A stretch of DNA of 64,000 bases from Pseudomonas sp. 10S4 (GCF_034344865.1 NZ_CP133774.1:868001-932000), one strand, 5' to 3'. Positions 47,525 through 57,201 are shown, counted from the stretch's first letter. The notes: a model not told the origin generated them from the sequence alone. Numbers and translations are program-made.

Positions 47525-49409
47525 GGGCCGTAGCCTCCGCGCTGATAGGGCCGGCGTATTCCGGTTTGAGTCGGCCATCCTGGTCCAGGAGCCAGGCATC
47601 CATCACTTGTCGCACCACGGGCGCCGCGACGCCAGAACCGGACTCGCCGTTCTCGACCATCACCGACACCACGATTTTCGGGTTATCTGCCGGCGCAAAA
47701 CCGACGAACAAGGCGTGGTCGCGGTGACGCTCCTGAACCTTGGAGCGGTCGTACTTCTCGCCCTGCTTGATTGCGACCACCTGGGCCGTACCGCTTTTGC
47801 CGGCGATCCGGTATTGCGAACCAATGGCCGCTTTACGGGCGGTACCGCGAGCACCGTGCATCACTTGCTGCATGCCGTGGTTGACCTTGGTCCAGTCGGA
47901 CGGGTCGCGCAGGACGATGTCCGGCATCGGGTTCTCATCCTTCGGCCGCTCGCCCTCGACAGTCTTGGCCAGGTGCGGACGGTTCCAGATACCTTTGTTG
48001 GCGACCAGCGCCGTGGCCTGGGCCAGTTGCAGCGGCGTGGATTGCATGTAGCCCTGGCCGATCCCCAGAATCAGGGTTTCGCCCGGGAACCAGGCCTGGC
48101 GTCGGGTCGCCCGCTTCCACTCGCGGGACGGCATCAGCCCCGGGGACTCTTCGAACATGTCCAGCGAGACCTTTTGGCCAATGCCGAACTTACCCAGGTA
48201 GGAGGACAACCGGTCGATGCCGAGCTTGTGGGCCAGGTCATAGAAGTAGGTGTCGTTGGAACGCATGATCGCCGTGTCCAGATCCACGTAGCCGTCGCCG
48301 GTACGGTTCCAGTTGCGGTATTTGTGATCGTAGTTGGGCAGCATGTAGTAGCCGGGGTCGAAGACCCGGGTCGAGGCCGTGACCACCCCCGAATCCAGAC
48401 CGGCAATCGCCACTGCGGGCTTGATCGTCGAGCCCGGTGGGTACAGGCCGCGCAGCACGCGGTTGAACAGCGGCCGGTCGATGGAATCGCGCAACTCGGC
48501 GTAAGCCTTGAAACTGATGCCGGTCACGAACAGGTTCGGGTCGAAACTCGGCTGACTGACCATGGCCAGGACTTCGCCGGTATTGGGGTCCAACGCCACC
48601 ACGGCACCACGGCGACCACCGAGCGCCGTTTCAGCGGCTTCCTGCAATTTGATGTCCAGGCTCAGGACGATGTCCTTGCCGGGAATCGGATCGGTACGCT
48701 TGAGTACGCGCAATACGCGGCCCCGAGCGTTGGTCTCGACTTCTTCGTAACCCACCTGGCCATGCAGTTCGGGCTCGTAAAAGCGCTCGATGCCGGTTTT
48801 GCCAATTTGATGAGTACCGCTGTAACCCACCGGGTCCAGAGTTTTGAGCTCTTTCTCGTTGATCCGCCCCATGTAGCCCACGGAGTGCGCAAAGTGCGCG
48901 CCCTGCGGGTAATGCCGCACCAACTGCGCGACCACTTCCACACCCGGCAGCCGGAACTGGTTCACCGCGATCCGGGCGATCTGCTCTTCGGTCAGCTCAA
49001 ACAGAATTGGCACCGGCTCGAACGGCCGGCGCCCCTGCTTCATGCGCTTCTCGAAGATCACCCGATCCTCGGGGGTCAGTTCCAGCACCTGGACGATCAC
49101 GTCGAGCACTTGCTGCCAGTCGCCGGAGCGCTCGCGGGTCATGCTCAGGCTGAAGCTGGGCCGGTTATCGGCCACCACCACGCCATTACGGTCGTAGATC
49201 AACCCGCGAGTCGGCGGAATCGGCTGCACGTGGACGCGGTTGTTTTCCGACAGGGTCGAGTGGTACTCATATTGGATGACCTGCAGGAAATACAGCCGCG
49301 CGATCAACACACAGATCAGCGCCACCACCGCAATTGCCCCGAACACGACGCGGCCACGCACCAGACGGGCGTCTTTTTCGTGGTCCTTGATGCGGATCGG
49401 CTGGGGCAT
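47514..49409 (-). CDS. mrdA: Penicillin-binding protein 2, elongasome transpeptidase
   Basis: A 631-residue class B PBP starting MPQPIRIKDHEKDARLVRGR. It has an N-terminal anchor (VVFGAIAVVALICVLIARLYF), a dimerisation/pedestal region (PTRGLIYDRNGVVVADN), and a transpeptidase domain with SxxK in YPPGSTIKPAVA, SxN in MRSNDTYFYDLA and KSGT in IAGKSGTAQVV. It cross-links side-wall murein with RodA. The stop is 11 bases inside rodA; the start is 11 bases after rlmH. Confidence 0.96.
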   Translation of the reverse strand: MPQPIRIKDHEKDARLVRGRVVFGAIAVVALICVLIARLYFLQVIQYEYHSTLSENNRVHVQPIPPTRGLIYDRNGVVVADNRPSFSLSMTRERSGDWQQVLDVIVQVLELTPEDRVIFEKRMKQGRRPFEPVPILFELTEEQIARIAVNQFRLPGVEVVAQLVRHYPQGAHFAHSVGYMGRINEKELKTLDPVGYSGTHQIGKTGIERFYEPELHGQVGYEEVETNARGRVLRVLKRTDPIPGKDIVLSLDIKLQEAAETALGGRRGAVVALDPNTGEVLAMVSQPSFDPNLFVTGISFKAYAELRDSIDRPLFNRVLRGLYPPGSTIKPAVAIAGLDSGVVTASTRVFDPGYYMLPNYDHKYRNWNRTGDGYVDLDTAIMRSNDTYFYDLAHKLGIDRLSSYLGKFGIGQKVSLDMFEESPGLMPSREWKRATRRQAWFPGETLILGIGQGYMQSTPLQLAQATALVANKGIWNRPHLAKTVEGERPKDENPMPDIVLRDPSDWTKVNHGMQQVMHGARGTARKAAIGSQYRIAGKSGTAQVVAIKQGEKYDRSKVQERHRDHALFVGFAPADNPKIVVSVMVENGESGSGVAAPVVRQVMDAWLLDQDGRLKPEYAGPISAEATAREE

Positions 49410-49419
49410 GAGGGCAGAG

Positions 49420-49887
49420 CTACTTGTGGTAAGGGTGGCCGGACAGCACTGTCCAGGCACGATACAACTGTTCGCCGATCAGAATCCGCACCAGCGGGTG
49501 CGGCAACGTCAACGGCGACAACGACCAGCGCTGATCCGCCCGGGCACAGACTTCCGGCGCCAGCCCTTCGGGGCCACCGACCATGAAGTTCACCGTGCGA
49601 GAGTCCAGCCGCCAGCGATCGAGTTCGACCGCCAGTTGCTCGGTACTCCAGGGCTTGCCGTGGACTTCGAGGGTGACAATCCGCTCGTTCGGCCCGACCT
49701 TGGCCAGCATGGCTTCGCCTTCCTGACGGATGAAGCGCGCCACGTCGGCGTTCTTGCCACGGGTGTTGAGCGGTATTTCCACCAGTTCCAGCGCCAGCTC
49801 GGACGGAAGACGCTTGGCATATTCATGCCAGCCTTCTTCCACCCACTTGGGCATGCGTGAACCGACGGCGATCAGTCGCAGTCGCAC
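49420..49887 (-). CDS. rlmH: 23S rRNA (pseudouridine1915-N3)-methyltransferase
   Basis: A 155-residue SPOUT methyltransferase. Its C-terminal knot has [20 protein letters not shown] and [25 protein letters not shown]; the N-terminus is [20 protein letters not shown]. It methylates pseudouridine 1915 in the 70S ribosome. It lies 9 bases after rsfS, a conserved pair. Confidence 0.96.
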   Translation of the reverse strand: MRLRLIAVGSRMPKWVEEGWHEYAKRLPSELALELVEIPLNTRGKNADVARFIRQEGEAMLAKVGPNERIVTLEVHGKPWSTEQLAVELDRWRLDSRTVNFMVGGPEGLAPEVCARADQRWSLSPLTLPHPLVRILIGEQLYRAWTVLSGHPYHK

Positions 49888-49896
49888 AGCGGTCCC

Positions 49897-50391
49897 TTAC
49901 TGCTGGTCTTTGTTGAGCTTGATGAAATGCTCGTGGGTGTTTTCCGGGCTGTGGTGAGCCGCGTTCAGAGCACGGCTCTGTTCGGCGCCGGACCACAGAC
50001 GCTCCAGGTCGTAAAACTGGCGAGCCGAAGCGGTCATCATGTGCACGATGACGTCGTCCATATCCAGCAGAACCCAGTCGCTGTCGCCCTTGCCTTCTTC
50101 ACCCAGTGGCTTGACGCCCAGGGCTTTGACCGCTTCGCGGACCTTGTCCAGCATCGCGCCGATCTGGCGGTTGGAGGTACCGGTGGCGATGATCATGTAG
50201 TCAGTGATGCTCTGCTTTTCACGAACGTCGATGACCTGGATGTCCTGGCCTTTAACGTCTTCCAGGGCTGCTACGGCAACCTTGACCAGCTCATCACCCT
50301 TCAGGGGCTCGGTGGTGAGAACCGGCTCAGGCAGCGGGGCGCTCTTGAACGTGCCTTTGCGCTTTACTTTAGTTACGTCTTTGTTCGTCAT
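49897..50391 (-). CDS. rsfS: Ribosomal silencing factor RsfS
   Basis: A 164-residue Iojap-family protein; the core is QDIQVIDVREKQSITDYMII and SDWVLLDMDDVIVHMM. It binds L14 and blocks subunit joining when nutrients are low. It has a basic extension of about 35 residues at the N-terminus (MTNKDVTKVKRKGTFKSAP) and a tail after LERLW that are not part of the core; a start further downstream near GDELVKVAV would give the usual short form. Confidence 0.93.
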   Translation of the reverse strand: MTNKDVTKVKRKGTFKSAPLPEPVLTTEPLKGDELVKVAVAALEDVKGQDIQVIDVREKQSITDYMIIATGTSNRQIGAMLDKVREAVKALGVKPLGEEGKGDSDWVLLDMDDVIVHMMTASARQFYDLERLWSGAEQSRALNAAHHSPENTHEHFIKLNKDQQ

Positions 50392-50464
50392 ATAAAACTC
50401 GTTTTGCTCGTATGTTCGGGCGTTTCAATACACGTCATTTCGTGCCTTGAAACATGCCCTTTTT

Positions 50465-51154
50465 TCAGTTCGACGCACGGTAGAGACCGTGCGCATCGAT
50501 GTAGGCCAGGACCGCGTCGGGCACCAGGAAACGTACCGACTTACCGCTGGCCAGCAGTTGACGGATCTGGGTGGCGGATACCGCGAGCGGTGTCTGCCAG
50601 ACGAATGCAATCTGTCCGCTCGGCCCTTTTAGGGCCAGCGGGTCGCTCACCGAGCGTGCCGCCAACAGATTGCGCAAGGCATCCGGCGGTTCGCTGTCGG
50701 CATCCGGGCGTTGCAGCACCAGGATGTGGCAATGCTGGAGCAACTCTTCCCAGCGGTGCCAAGTGGGCAGGCCGCAAAATGCGTCCCAGCCCAAAAGTAG
50801 AAAAACCTGGGTCTCAGCGGCCATTTCGGCGCGCATCAATTCCAGGGTATCGATAGTGTAGGACGGTTTGTCCCGCTGCAATTCACGGGCGTCCACCACC
50901 AACGGTGCCACACCGGCCACCGCGCACTCGACCATCGCCAGACGGTCCTGCGCCGACACCTGTGGCGTGTCCCGATGCGGCGGTCTGGCACTGGGTGTCA
51001 GACGCAGTTCATCGAGGCCCAACGATTCGGCGACTTCCAGTGCACCGCGCAAATGGCCGATGTGCACCGGGTCGAAGGTTCCGCCCAGCACGCCAATGCG
51101 TCGAGGCTCAGCCTCGCCGGCAGTGACCGGGGCTGACGGGTCGAGATCGCCCAA
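50465..51154 (-). CDS. nadD: Nicotinate-nucleotide adenylyltransferase
   Basis: A 229-residue enzyme making deamido-NAD from nicotinate mononucleotide and ATP. The nucleotidyltransferase signature is [16 protein letters not shown], with [12 protein letters not shown] near the C-terminus. The start at [13 protein letters not shown] gives about 20 extra residues before the fold; it is one base after the proA stop, so coupling is likely. rsfS follows 73 bases on. Confidence 0.95.
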   Translation of the reverse strand: MGDLDPSAPVTAGEAEPRRIGVLGGTFDPVHIGHLRGALEVAESLGLDELRLTPSARPPHRDTPQVSAQDRLAMVECAVAGVAPLVVDARELQRDKPSYTIDTLELMRAEMAAETQVFLLLGWDAFCGLPTWHRWEELLQHCHILVLQRPDADSEPPDALRNLLAARSVSDPLALKGPSGQIAFVWQTPLAVSATQIRQLLASGKSVRFLVPDAVLAYIDAHGLYRASN

Positions 51155-51155
51155 G

Positions 51156-52427
51156 TCAGACCGACTCCTGTCCGCGCAACTGGCCGTCGCCGACCACGAT
51201 GTACTTCTCGCAGGTCAGACCTTCGAGGCCCACCGGGCCGCGGGCGTGCAGCTTATCAGTAGAAATGCCAATCTCGGCACCCAATCCGTATTCAAAGCCA
51301 TCGGCGAAGCAGGTCGGCGTGTTGATCATCACCGACGACGAGTCGACTTCAGCCACGAAACGCCGGGTGTCAGCGAGGTTTTCACTGACGATCGAATCGG
51401 TGTGGTGAGAGCCGTACTTGTTGATGTGCTCGATGGCCTGATCCAAACCGTCGACCACGCGGATCGACAGAATCGGCGCCAGGTACTCGGTGTTCCAGTC
51501 GTCTTCAGTCGCGGCAACGGCCTCGATGATCGACCGGGTGCGTTCGCAACCGCGCAGTTCAACGCCTTTTTCGCGGAACTGTGCAGCCATCGACGGCAGG
51601 AAATCTTTGGCAACGCTTTGATCAACCAGCAAGGTTTCCATCGCGCCGCAGATGCCATAGCGGTAAGTCTTGGCATTGAAGGCGATGCGCTGGGCTTTCG
51701 GCAGGTCGGCGTGGGCACTGACGTAGACGTGGCAGATGCCGTCCAGATGTTTGATCACCGGCACACGAGCATCGCGGCTAACCCGTTCGATCAAGCCTTT
51801 GCCGCCGCGCGGCACGATCACGTCAACGTATTCAGGCATGGTGATCAGTGCGCCAACGGCTGCACGGTCAGTGGTTTCGACCACTTGCACCACGGCGGCT
51901 GGCAGATCGGCCTCGGCCAGGCCGCGCTGGATGCAGGCGGCAATGGCACGGTTGGAATGAATCGCTTCGGAACCGCCACGCAGGATGGTCGCGTTGCCGG
52001 ACTTCAGGCACAGGCTGGCGGCATCGATGGTCACGTTCGGGCGGGACTCGTAGATGATCCCGATCACGCCCAGCGGCACACGCATCTTGCCGACCTGGAT
52101 ACCGGACGGGCGAAAGCTCATGTCGCGGATCGCGCCGACCGGGTCCGGCAGCGCCGCGACCTGGCGCAGGCCAATGATCATGCCGTCGATCCGTGCCGGG
52201 GTCAGCGCCAGGCGTTCCAGCAAGGCAGGCTCAAGACCGTTGGCGCGACCTGCGGCCAAATCCAGCTCATTGGCCGCCGTCAGCTCGCCGCGTGCAGCAT
52301 CCAGCGCATTGGCAGCAGCCTGCAAGGCGCGGTTTTTCTGCGCAGTGCTGGCACGGCCGATGATGCGCGACGCTTCACGGGCAGCGCGACCCAGGCGGGT
52401 CATGTAGTCGAGGACGGACTCAGTCAT
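51156..52427 (-). CDS. proA: Gamma-glutamyl phosphate reductase
   Basis: A 423-residue ALDH-superfamily enzyme, second step of proline synthesis from glutamate. The catalytic Cys is in [35 protein letters not shown] and [13 protein letters not shown] are typical. It is the first gene of the proA-nadD-rsfS-rlmH-mrdA-rodA-mltB-rlpA run; the promoter should lie in 52428-52615. Confidence 0.96.
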   Translation of the reverse strand: MTESVLDYMTRLGRAAREASRIIGRASTAQKNRALQAAANALDAARGELTAANELDLAAGRANGLEPALLERLALTPARIDGMIIGLRQVAALPDPVGAIRDMSFRPSGIQVGKMRVPLGVIGIIYESRPNVTIDAASLCLKSGNATILRGGSEAIHSNRAIAACIQRGLAEADLPAAVVQVVETTDRAAVGALITMPEYVDVIVPRGGKGLIERVSRDARVPVIKHLDGICHVYVSAHADLPKAQRIAFNAKTYRYGICGAMETLLVDQSVAKDFLPSMAAQFREKGVELRGCERTRSIIEAVAATEDDWNTEYLAPILSIRVVDGLDQAIEHINKYGSHHTDSIVSENLADTRRFVAEVDSSSVMINTPTCFADGFEYGLGAEIGISTDKLHARGPVGLEGLTCEKYIVVGDGQLRGQESV

Positions 52428-52615
52428 GGTCGGGAGTGGTCTTTGCTGGATTTTGGAAAAGAGTAAAGCGGCAGATTATAGCTGTCGCGTCTCTGGACTA
52501 ACAGCGGTGACGGGCGGATGGTCGAAATGGAGGGCAATTTGCCGACGTTCAGCCGTGATTAAGCTGCAAATTGTTATCATCGCGACTCAATCAGCCCTGA
52601 TAAACGCCGTTCATC
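52428..52615. promoter_or_regulatory. Divergent intergenic region, proA / 3-methyladenine glycosylase
   Basis: It contains TATAGCT-like sequence near 52477 and an AT-rich stretch (GCAAATTGTTATCATCGC, about 52566-52583) just upstream of the glycosylase start. No operator recognised. Confidence 0.4.
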
Positions 52616-53311
52616 ATGTCCAACCTGACTGTTCGCGCCGCCCTTTCAGCCCTGCCTACGGCGCTCCCGGACGGGTTTTTCGACCGTGACGCGCAAACTC
52701 TGGCCCGGGATTTACTCGGTAAAGTCATCCGTCATCGTGTCGGCGACCTGTGGCTCAGCGCCCGAGACATCGAGACTGAAGCGTATTACTGCGAAGAAAA
52801 AGGCAGTCACGCCTCCCTTGGCTACACAGAAAAGCGTAAGGCTTTGTTTCTGGATGGCGGCCACATCTATATGTATTACGCCCGGGGCGGCGATTCGCTG
52901 AACTTCAGCGCCCAAGGGCCGGGCAATGCGGTGCTGATCAAATCCGCTTATCCGTGGGTCGATGAATTGAGCGGGCCAGCGAGTCTGGCGCAGATGCTGG
53001 TGAACAATCCCGACGCTCAAGGCCGCCCTCGCCCCTCGCAAAAACTCTGCGCCGGGCAAACATTGCTGTGCAAGTCCCTGGGTTTGAAGGTGCCGGTCTG
53101 GGACGCCAAGCGCTTTGATCATGAAGTGCTGCTGGTGCAAGACGTCGGCCCGGCCCCCGCCCATATCATTCAAACCACTCGCCTGGGCATTCCCCACGGA
53201 CGTGACGAACATCTGATGTACCGCTTCGTTGATGCGGCTTATGCGCCGTATTGCACGCGGAACCCGCTGCGACGGGGACAGGTCGAAGGTCGCGATTATT
53301 TTTTGTTGTGA
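52616..53311 (+). CDS. DNA-3-methyladenine glycosylase (AAG/MPG family)
   Basis: A 231-residue base-excision enzyme starting MSNLTVRAALSALPTALPDG. The family features are LARDLLGKVIRH, the active-site loop DIETEAYYCEEKGSH and MYYARGGDSLNFSAQGPG. It removes alkylated purines such as 3-methyladenine. AAG-type enzymes are less common in gamma-proteobacteria than TagA/AlkA. It shows no linkage to the AidB-like gene at 18 kb, although both belong to alkylation defence. Confidence 0.92.
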   Translation: MSNLTVRAALSALPTALPDGFFDRDAQTLARDLLGKVIRHRVGDLWLSARDIETEAYYCEEKGSHASLGYTEKRKALFLDGGHIYMYYARGGDSLNFSAQGPGNAVLIKSAYPWVDELSGPASLAQMLVNNPDAQGRPRPSQKLCAGQTLLCKSLGLKVPVWDAKRFDHEVLLVQDVGPAPAHIIQTTRLGIPHGRDEHLMYRFVDAAYAPYCTRNPLRRGQVEGRDYFLL

Positions 53312-53323
53312 ACACAATCTCCC

Positions 53324-53421
53324 TGTAGGAGCTGCCGAAGGCTGCGATCTTTTGATTTTGATCTTTTCAATACCGCAGAAAATCAAGATCAAAAGATCGC
53401 AGCCTTCGGCAGTTCCTACGC
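53324..53421. repeat. REPIN, class GTAGGAGCTGCCGAAGGCTGCGATC, with extended arms
   Basis: TGTAGGAGCTGCCGAAGGCT at left faces AGCCTTCGGCAGTTCCTACG at right; the arms extend inward through GATCTTTTGATTTTGATCTT and AAGATCAAAAGATC, so almost the whole 98 bases can fold into one stem. Confidence 0.9.
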
Positions 53422-53452
53422 AGGGGTCAATTTGTAAAGTGGAGTTGTAGGT

Positions 53453-54770
53453 ATGGGCCCATGGCTCGATAGCATCACCGGTTGGTTGACGGTCAATCCG
53501 CAGTGGCTGGCCGCCGCGGTGTTCATAGTGGCCTGCGTGGAATGCCTGGCGATTGCCGGGCTGATCGTGCCCGGTACCGTTTTGCTGTTTGCCATCGCGG
53601 TGCTGGCCGGCAGCGGCGCGCTGCCGCTCGGCGAAACACTATTGCTGGGTTTTCTCGGTGGTTTGTTCGGTGACATGGTTTCGTACTTTCTTGGGCGACA
53701 TTTCCACCAGAACATTCGCCGCCTGCCGGGCTTGCGTCATCACCCGGAATGGATCGCCGGGGCCGAGTCTTATTTCCAGCGGTATGGCATCGCCAGCTTG
53801 TTAGTCGGGCGCTTCATCGGGCCGTTGCGGCCAATGCTGCCGATGGTCGCCGGGATGTTCGACATGCCCTTCCCGCGCTTTATCGCCGTCGAGCCTGCTG
53901 GCCGCTGCGGGATGGAGCGTTGCCTACCTGCTGCCCGGCTGGGCCACAGGCGCGGCGATTCGCCTGCCATTACCGGAAGGCTTCTGGCCAGAAGCGGGGA
54001 TCGTCGCCGGCAGCATTGCGGTCATGATCGGCTTGAGTGTCACCAGTAGCCTGCGTCGCCATCGCCACGCCAGCGCCTTCATTGCCAGCCTGGGCCTGGT
54101 GATTCTGCTCGGGCTGTTTTTCGGCTACCCGCACCTGAGCGCGCTCGATCAAGGCTTGATGACTCTGGTGCAAGAACACCGCAGCCCGATGATGGATGAG
54201 GTGGCCGTCATCTTCACGCTGCTCGGCGAGTTCCGAAATATGCTGGTGTTCAGCGCCCTGCTGACCGGCCTGCTGTTGCTGACACGGCAATGGCGTCAGG
54301 CGATTTTCGTTGGCGGCGCACTGTTGTGTACGGCGATTGGCAACACTGTGACCAAGCACTTTTTCGCCCGCCTGCGCCCGGAAGTGCTGACCGATCCACT
54401 GACCAGTTACAGCATGCCCAGCGGCCACGCCTCCGGCTCCTTCGCGTTGTTTCTGGCGCTCGGAGTTCTGGCTGGACGCGGACAACCACCACGAATGCGC
54501 CTGACCTGGCTGTTGCTGGGCTGCATGCCGGCGCTGGCAATTGCTATGTCGCGGGTGTACCTGGGCGCGCATTGGCCGACCGATGTACTGGCCGGCGCAA
54601 TGCTGGCGGCGTGTGTCTGTGCGGCGAGCCTGTGGCTGAGTCAACGCCAGACACCACTCAACCCAATGCCACCTAAAGTCTGGTGGCTGGTGTTGCCGTC
54701 GATGCTGGCGTTGTTTGCGTTCTTTGCTTTACGGCATTTGCCGCATGCGATGTTGCGGTATGCGTATTAA
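53453..54770 (+). CDS. DedA-PAP2 fusion membrane protein, frameshifted in this sequence
   Basis: The N-terminal half is a DedA domain (GLIVPGTVLLF, GGLFGDMVSYFLGRHF, GRFIGPLRPMLPMVAGMF). The C-terminal half is a PAP2 phosphatase with all three motifs: KHFFARLRPE, PSGHASGS and SRVYLGAHWPTD. The frame breaks at 53891: dropping one G lets RFIAV read on as SLLAAAGWSVAYLLPGWATG. The restored length is 438 residues. DedA proteins include undecaprenyl-phosphate flippases and PAP2 proteins can dephosphorylate undecaprenyl pyrophosphate, so the fusion may carry out two steps of lipid-carrier recycling. That role is inference. Confidence 0.88.
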
Positions 54771-54781
54771 GGCGAGCCCTC

Positions 54782-54868
54782 AAAAGATCAAAAGATCGCA
54801 GCCTTCGGCAGCTCCTACAGGGTGAACACATATCCCGTGTAGGAGCTGCCGCAGGCTGCGATCTTTTA
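54782..54868. repeat. REPIN, class GTAGGAGCTGCCGAAGGCTGCGATC (copy A of a near-identical pair)
   Basis: GATCGCAGCCTTCGGCAGCT faces AGCTGCCGCAGGCTGCGATC. It differs from the REPIN at 59701-59783 by only about three bases including the loop (AGGGTGAACACATATCCC), so the two are recent copies. It lies between the convergent DedA-PAP2 and LON genes. Confidence 0.92.
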
Positions 54869-54872
54869 GGGT

Positions 54873-55463
54873 TCAAGCAAACAGTTCGCCCTGCAACTCA
54901 TCCAGCAACGCCTGAATCGCATCCAGCCGTTGCTGCGGGTCATCGAGTTGCAGCAGGTCAATCTTATCCACTTCCGCAAACGGCAGCAGATACGCCAATT
55001 GATTGGCCAGTGACTGTTGCCCGGTTGCTTCAGCGCCCATGTTCAGCGCCTCGACCATCGGGTGTTCGGCCAAGGCCTTGAGCAGCGCAACCAGGTCAGC
55101 GTCTTCATCCTGCAACGGTTGTTCAGGTTCGTCTTCCAGCCACTCGACGTCGGCGACAGTCAGGTGATCGCGCTGGATCTCGGTGTGCAGGACATTGAAA
55201 CGCCGGCCACCCTGCACCCGAATCCCCAACAGGCCGTTGTCCTGCTGTTTGAAGTCGGTGATCAATGCTTCACAGCCCACCAGCGCATAACCCGCCGGGG
55301 CGATACCGACTTCTTCGCCGTCCAGGATGCACACCACACCGAAGCCGCCGCCTTGTTTCATGCAGCGGCTGATCATGTCCAGGTAGCGCGCCTCGAAGAT
55401 CTGCAAATCGAGGATGCAACCTGGGAACAGCACCGTGTTCAGCGGGAAAAGCGGCAGACTCAT
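54873..55463 (-). CDS. LON peptidase substrate-binding domain protein
   Basis: A 196-residue protein with only the N-terminal (LAN) domain of Lon, no ATPase or protease. It begins MSLPLFPLNTVLFPGCILDL; EARYLDMISRC is also typical. Of two ATGs, 55463 has the better ribosome-binding spacing (AAGGAAATGTCT before it). Stand-alone LON-domain proteins probably bind other proteins; function unknown. It lies 10 bases after lrgB in the same direction. Confidence 0.88.
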   Translation of the reverse strand: MSLPLFPLNTVLFPGCILDLQIFEARYLDMISRCMKQGGGFGVVCILDGEEVGIAPAGYALVGCEALITDFKQQDNGLLGIRVQGGRRFNVLHTEIQRDHLTVADVEWLEDEPEQPLQDEDADLVALLKALAEHPMVEALNMGAEATGQQSLANQLAYLLPFAEVDKIDLLQLDDPQQRLDAIQALLDELQGELFA

Positions 55464-55473
55464 AGACATTTCC

Positions 55474-56190
55474 TTACACCACCATCGACACCGCCAACGG
55501 CAGGAACACCGCCGTGGCCACGCCCATCAGACTCATCGCCAGCGCCGCGAAGGCACCGCATTCTTCACTTTCCTGCAAGGCCACCGAAGTGCCGACCGCG
55601 TGGGCGGTCATGCCCAGGGCCATGCCGCGAGCCTCAGGGCTATGGACACCGAGCCGGGTCAAAAGACTCGGGCCGAAAATCGCACCGATCACGCCGGTAA
55701 TCAACACGAACACCGCTGCCAGTGCCGCGACACCACCAATCTGCTCGGCCACCAGCATCGCAATCGGCGAGGTCACGGATTTCGGTGCCATGGTCATCAG
55801 GATCATATGTTCGGCACCAAACCACCAGCCCAGCAACACACCCATGCCCGTGGCGACCACGCCACCTATCACCAGCGTAGTAAAAATCGGCCAGAACAAC
55901 TGCCGAATCCGTCGCAGGTTCAAGTACAGCGGCACCGCCAACGCAACCGTGGCAGGGCCGAGCAGGATGCTGAGAATCTCGGTGCTCTTGCGGTACTCGG
56001 CATAGGTCAGGCCGCAGCCCACCAACACGCCGATCACCAGCACCATCGAGACCAGCACCGGTTGCAGGAAGACCCAGCGGGTTTTCTCGAACGCCGCGAG
56101 CACCAGTTGATAAGCGCCCAGCGTAATGCCGATGCCAAACAGCGGATGGTGAATCACCGAATCCAGGGCACCTTGCCAATCGAGGATCAT
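55474..56190 (-). CDS. lrgB: LrgB-family membrane protein
   Basis: A 238-residue polytopic membrane protein of the CidB/LrgB (YohK) family, starting MILDWQGALDSVIHHPLFGI. Key segments are LSILLGPATVALAVPLYLN, MTMAPKSVTSPIAMLVAEQI and EARGMALGMTAHAVGTSVAL. With LrgA it is linked to murein hydrolase control and autolysis, or to glycolate/pyruvate export in other bacteria. The ATG overlaps the lrgA stop by 4 bases (ATGA). Confidence 0.92.
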   Translation of the reverse strand: MILDWQGALDSVIHHPLFGIGITLGAYQLVLAAFEKTRWVFLQPVLVSMVLVIGVLVGCGLTYAEYRKSTEILSILLGPATVALAVPLYLNLRRIRQLFWPIFTTLVIGGVVATGMGVLLGWWFGAEHMILMTMAPKSVTSPIAMLVAEQIGGVAALAAVFVLITGVIGAIFGPSLLTRLGVHSPEARGMALGMTAHAVGTSVALQESEECGAFAALAMSLMGVATAVFLPLAVSMVV

Positions 56191-56549
56191 TGGCCGTCTC
56201 CGCGATGGGCGTGGCGTTTGATCAGGCGCTGCATCAGCACCCCGACGAAGGCCATGGATAGCACCAACGACAACACCAGTGCGCCGGCGATGGCCCAGAA
56301 GTCTGCGGCAATGTCCTTGGCATAAACCATCACGCCCACCGCCGGCGGCACCAGCAGCAACGGCAGGTAACGCAGCAAACTGCCCGCGGCCAGGTTCAGC
56401 GGCTCGCCGACTTCGCCACGAATAATCAGGAACACCAGCAACAGCAGCAGGCCGATAATAGGTCCCGGCAGCACCGGCAAAAACAGGTGGTTGATGGCTG
56501 TGCCCAGCAATTGGAACAGCACCAGCCAGGTCAGGCCACGTAACAACAT
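56187..56549 (-). CDS. lrgA: CidA/LrgA-family holin-like protein
   Basis: A 120-residue protein with four hydrophobic segments; the family core is LPVLPGPIIGLLLLLVFLI and the fourth segment is FWAIAGALVLSLVLSMAFVG. It is a holin-like partner of LrgB, with coupled translation through a 4-base overlap. No LytSR two-component genes or LysR (CidR) gene are adjacent. Confidence 0.92.
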   Translation of the reverse strand: MLLRGLTWLVLFQLLGTAINHLFLPVLPGPIIGLLLLLVFLIIRGEVGEPLNLAAGSLLRYLPLLLVPPAVGVMVYAKDIAADFWAIAGALVLSLVLSMAFVGVLMQRLIKRHAHRGDGQ

Positions 56550-56745
56550 CCAGCATCTCCCGCAACGCTCGCCCCACCAAAAAGGGGCCGGGCATTATAA
56601 GCACGCCGACGCTATAGACCGGCATTCGCCAAAAGCATGGTCAGTTGACCGGAGCAATTTGTCATGTTGATCTAAAGTAGTAAGCCGGGAGGTCAAATCC
56701 CCCCACCTCAAAACTATAAAACCGATGAAACCAAGGAGAGTCTCA

Positions 56746-57201
56746 ATGCCCTATGTTCCTGTTGCAGAGCTCAAAGATTATGTCGGCAAGGAACTTGGAC
56801 GTTCCGAATGGCTCACCATCGATCAGGAGCGCATCAACCTGTTCGCCGAAGCCACAGGGGATTATCAGTTCATTCACGTCGACCCGGTCAAAGCCGCGAA
56901 AACCCCATTCGGCAGCACCATTGCCCACGGTTTCCTGTCGCTGTCGCTGATGCCCAAACTGATGGAAGACATCCTGATCCTGCCGGAAGGCGTGAAAATG
57001 GTGGTCAACTATGGCCTGGACAGCGTGCGCTTCATCCAGCCGGTGAAAGTCAATTCACGGGTACGGCTCAAGGTCGACATGAACGAAGTCACCGAGAAGA
57101 AACCCGGACAATGGCTGCTCAAGGCCACCGCAACACTGGAAATAGAAGGCTCGGACAAACCGGCGTACATCGCCGAACCGCTGTCCCTCTGTTTCGTGTA
57201 A
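56746..57201 (+). CDS. MaoC-family (R)-specific enoyl-CoA hydratase-like protein
   Basis: A 151-residue hot-dog-fold protein starting MPYVPVAELKDYVGKELG, with AAGGAGAG correctly placed upstream. The hydratase motif is DYQFIHVDPVKAAKTPFGST followed by IAHGFLSLSL, keeping the catalytic Asp and His. These enzymes hydrate trans-2-enoyl-CoA to (R)-3-hydroxyacyl-CoA, often feeding polyhydroxyalkanoate synthesis. No pha genes are nearby. Confidence 0.9.
   Translation: MPYVPVAELKDYVGKELGRSEWLTIDQERINLFAEATGDYQFIHVDPVKAAKTPFGSTIAHGFLSLSLMPKLMEDILILPEGVKMVVNYGLDSVRFIQPVKVNSRVRLKVDMNEVTEKKPGQWLLKATATLEIEGSDKPAYIAEPLSLCFV

Noticed and set aside
47280..49586. A 768-codon plus-strand frame opposite rodA and mrdA
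   Set aside because: Complement of recognised essential genes; composition typical of antisense frames in GC-rich DNA.
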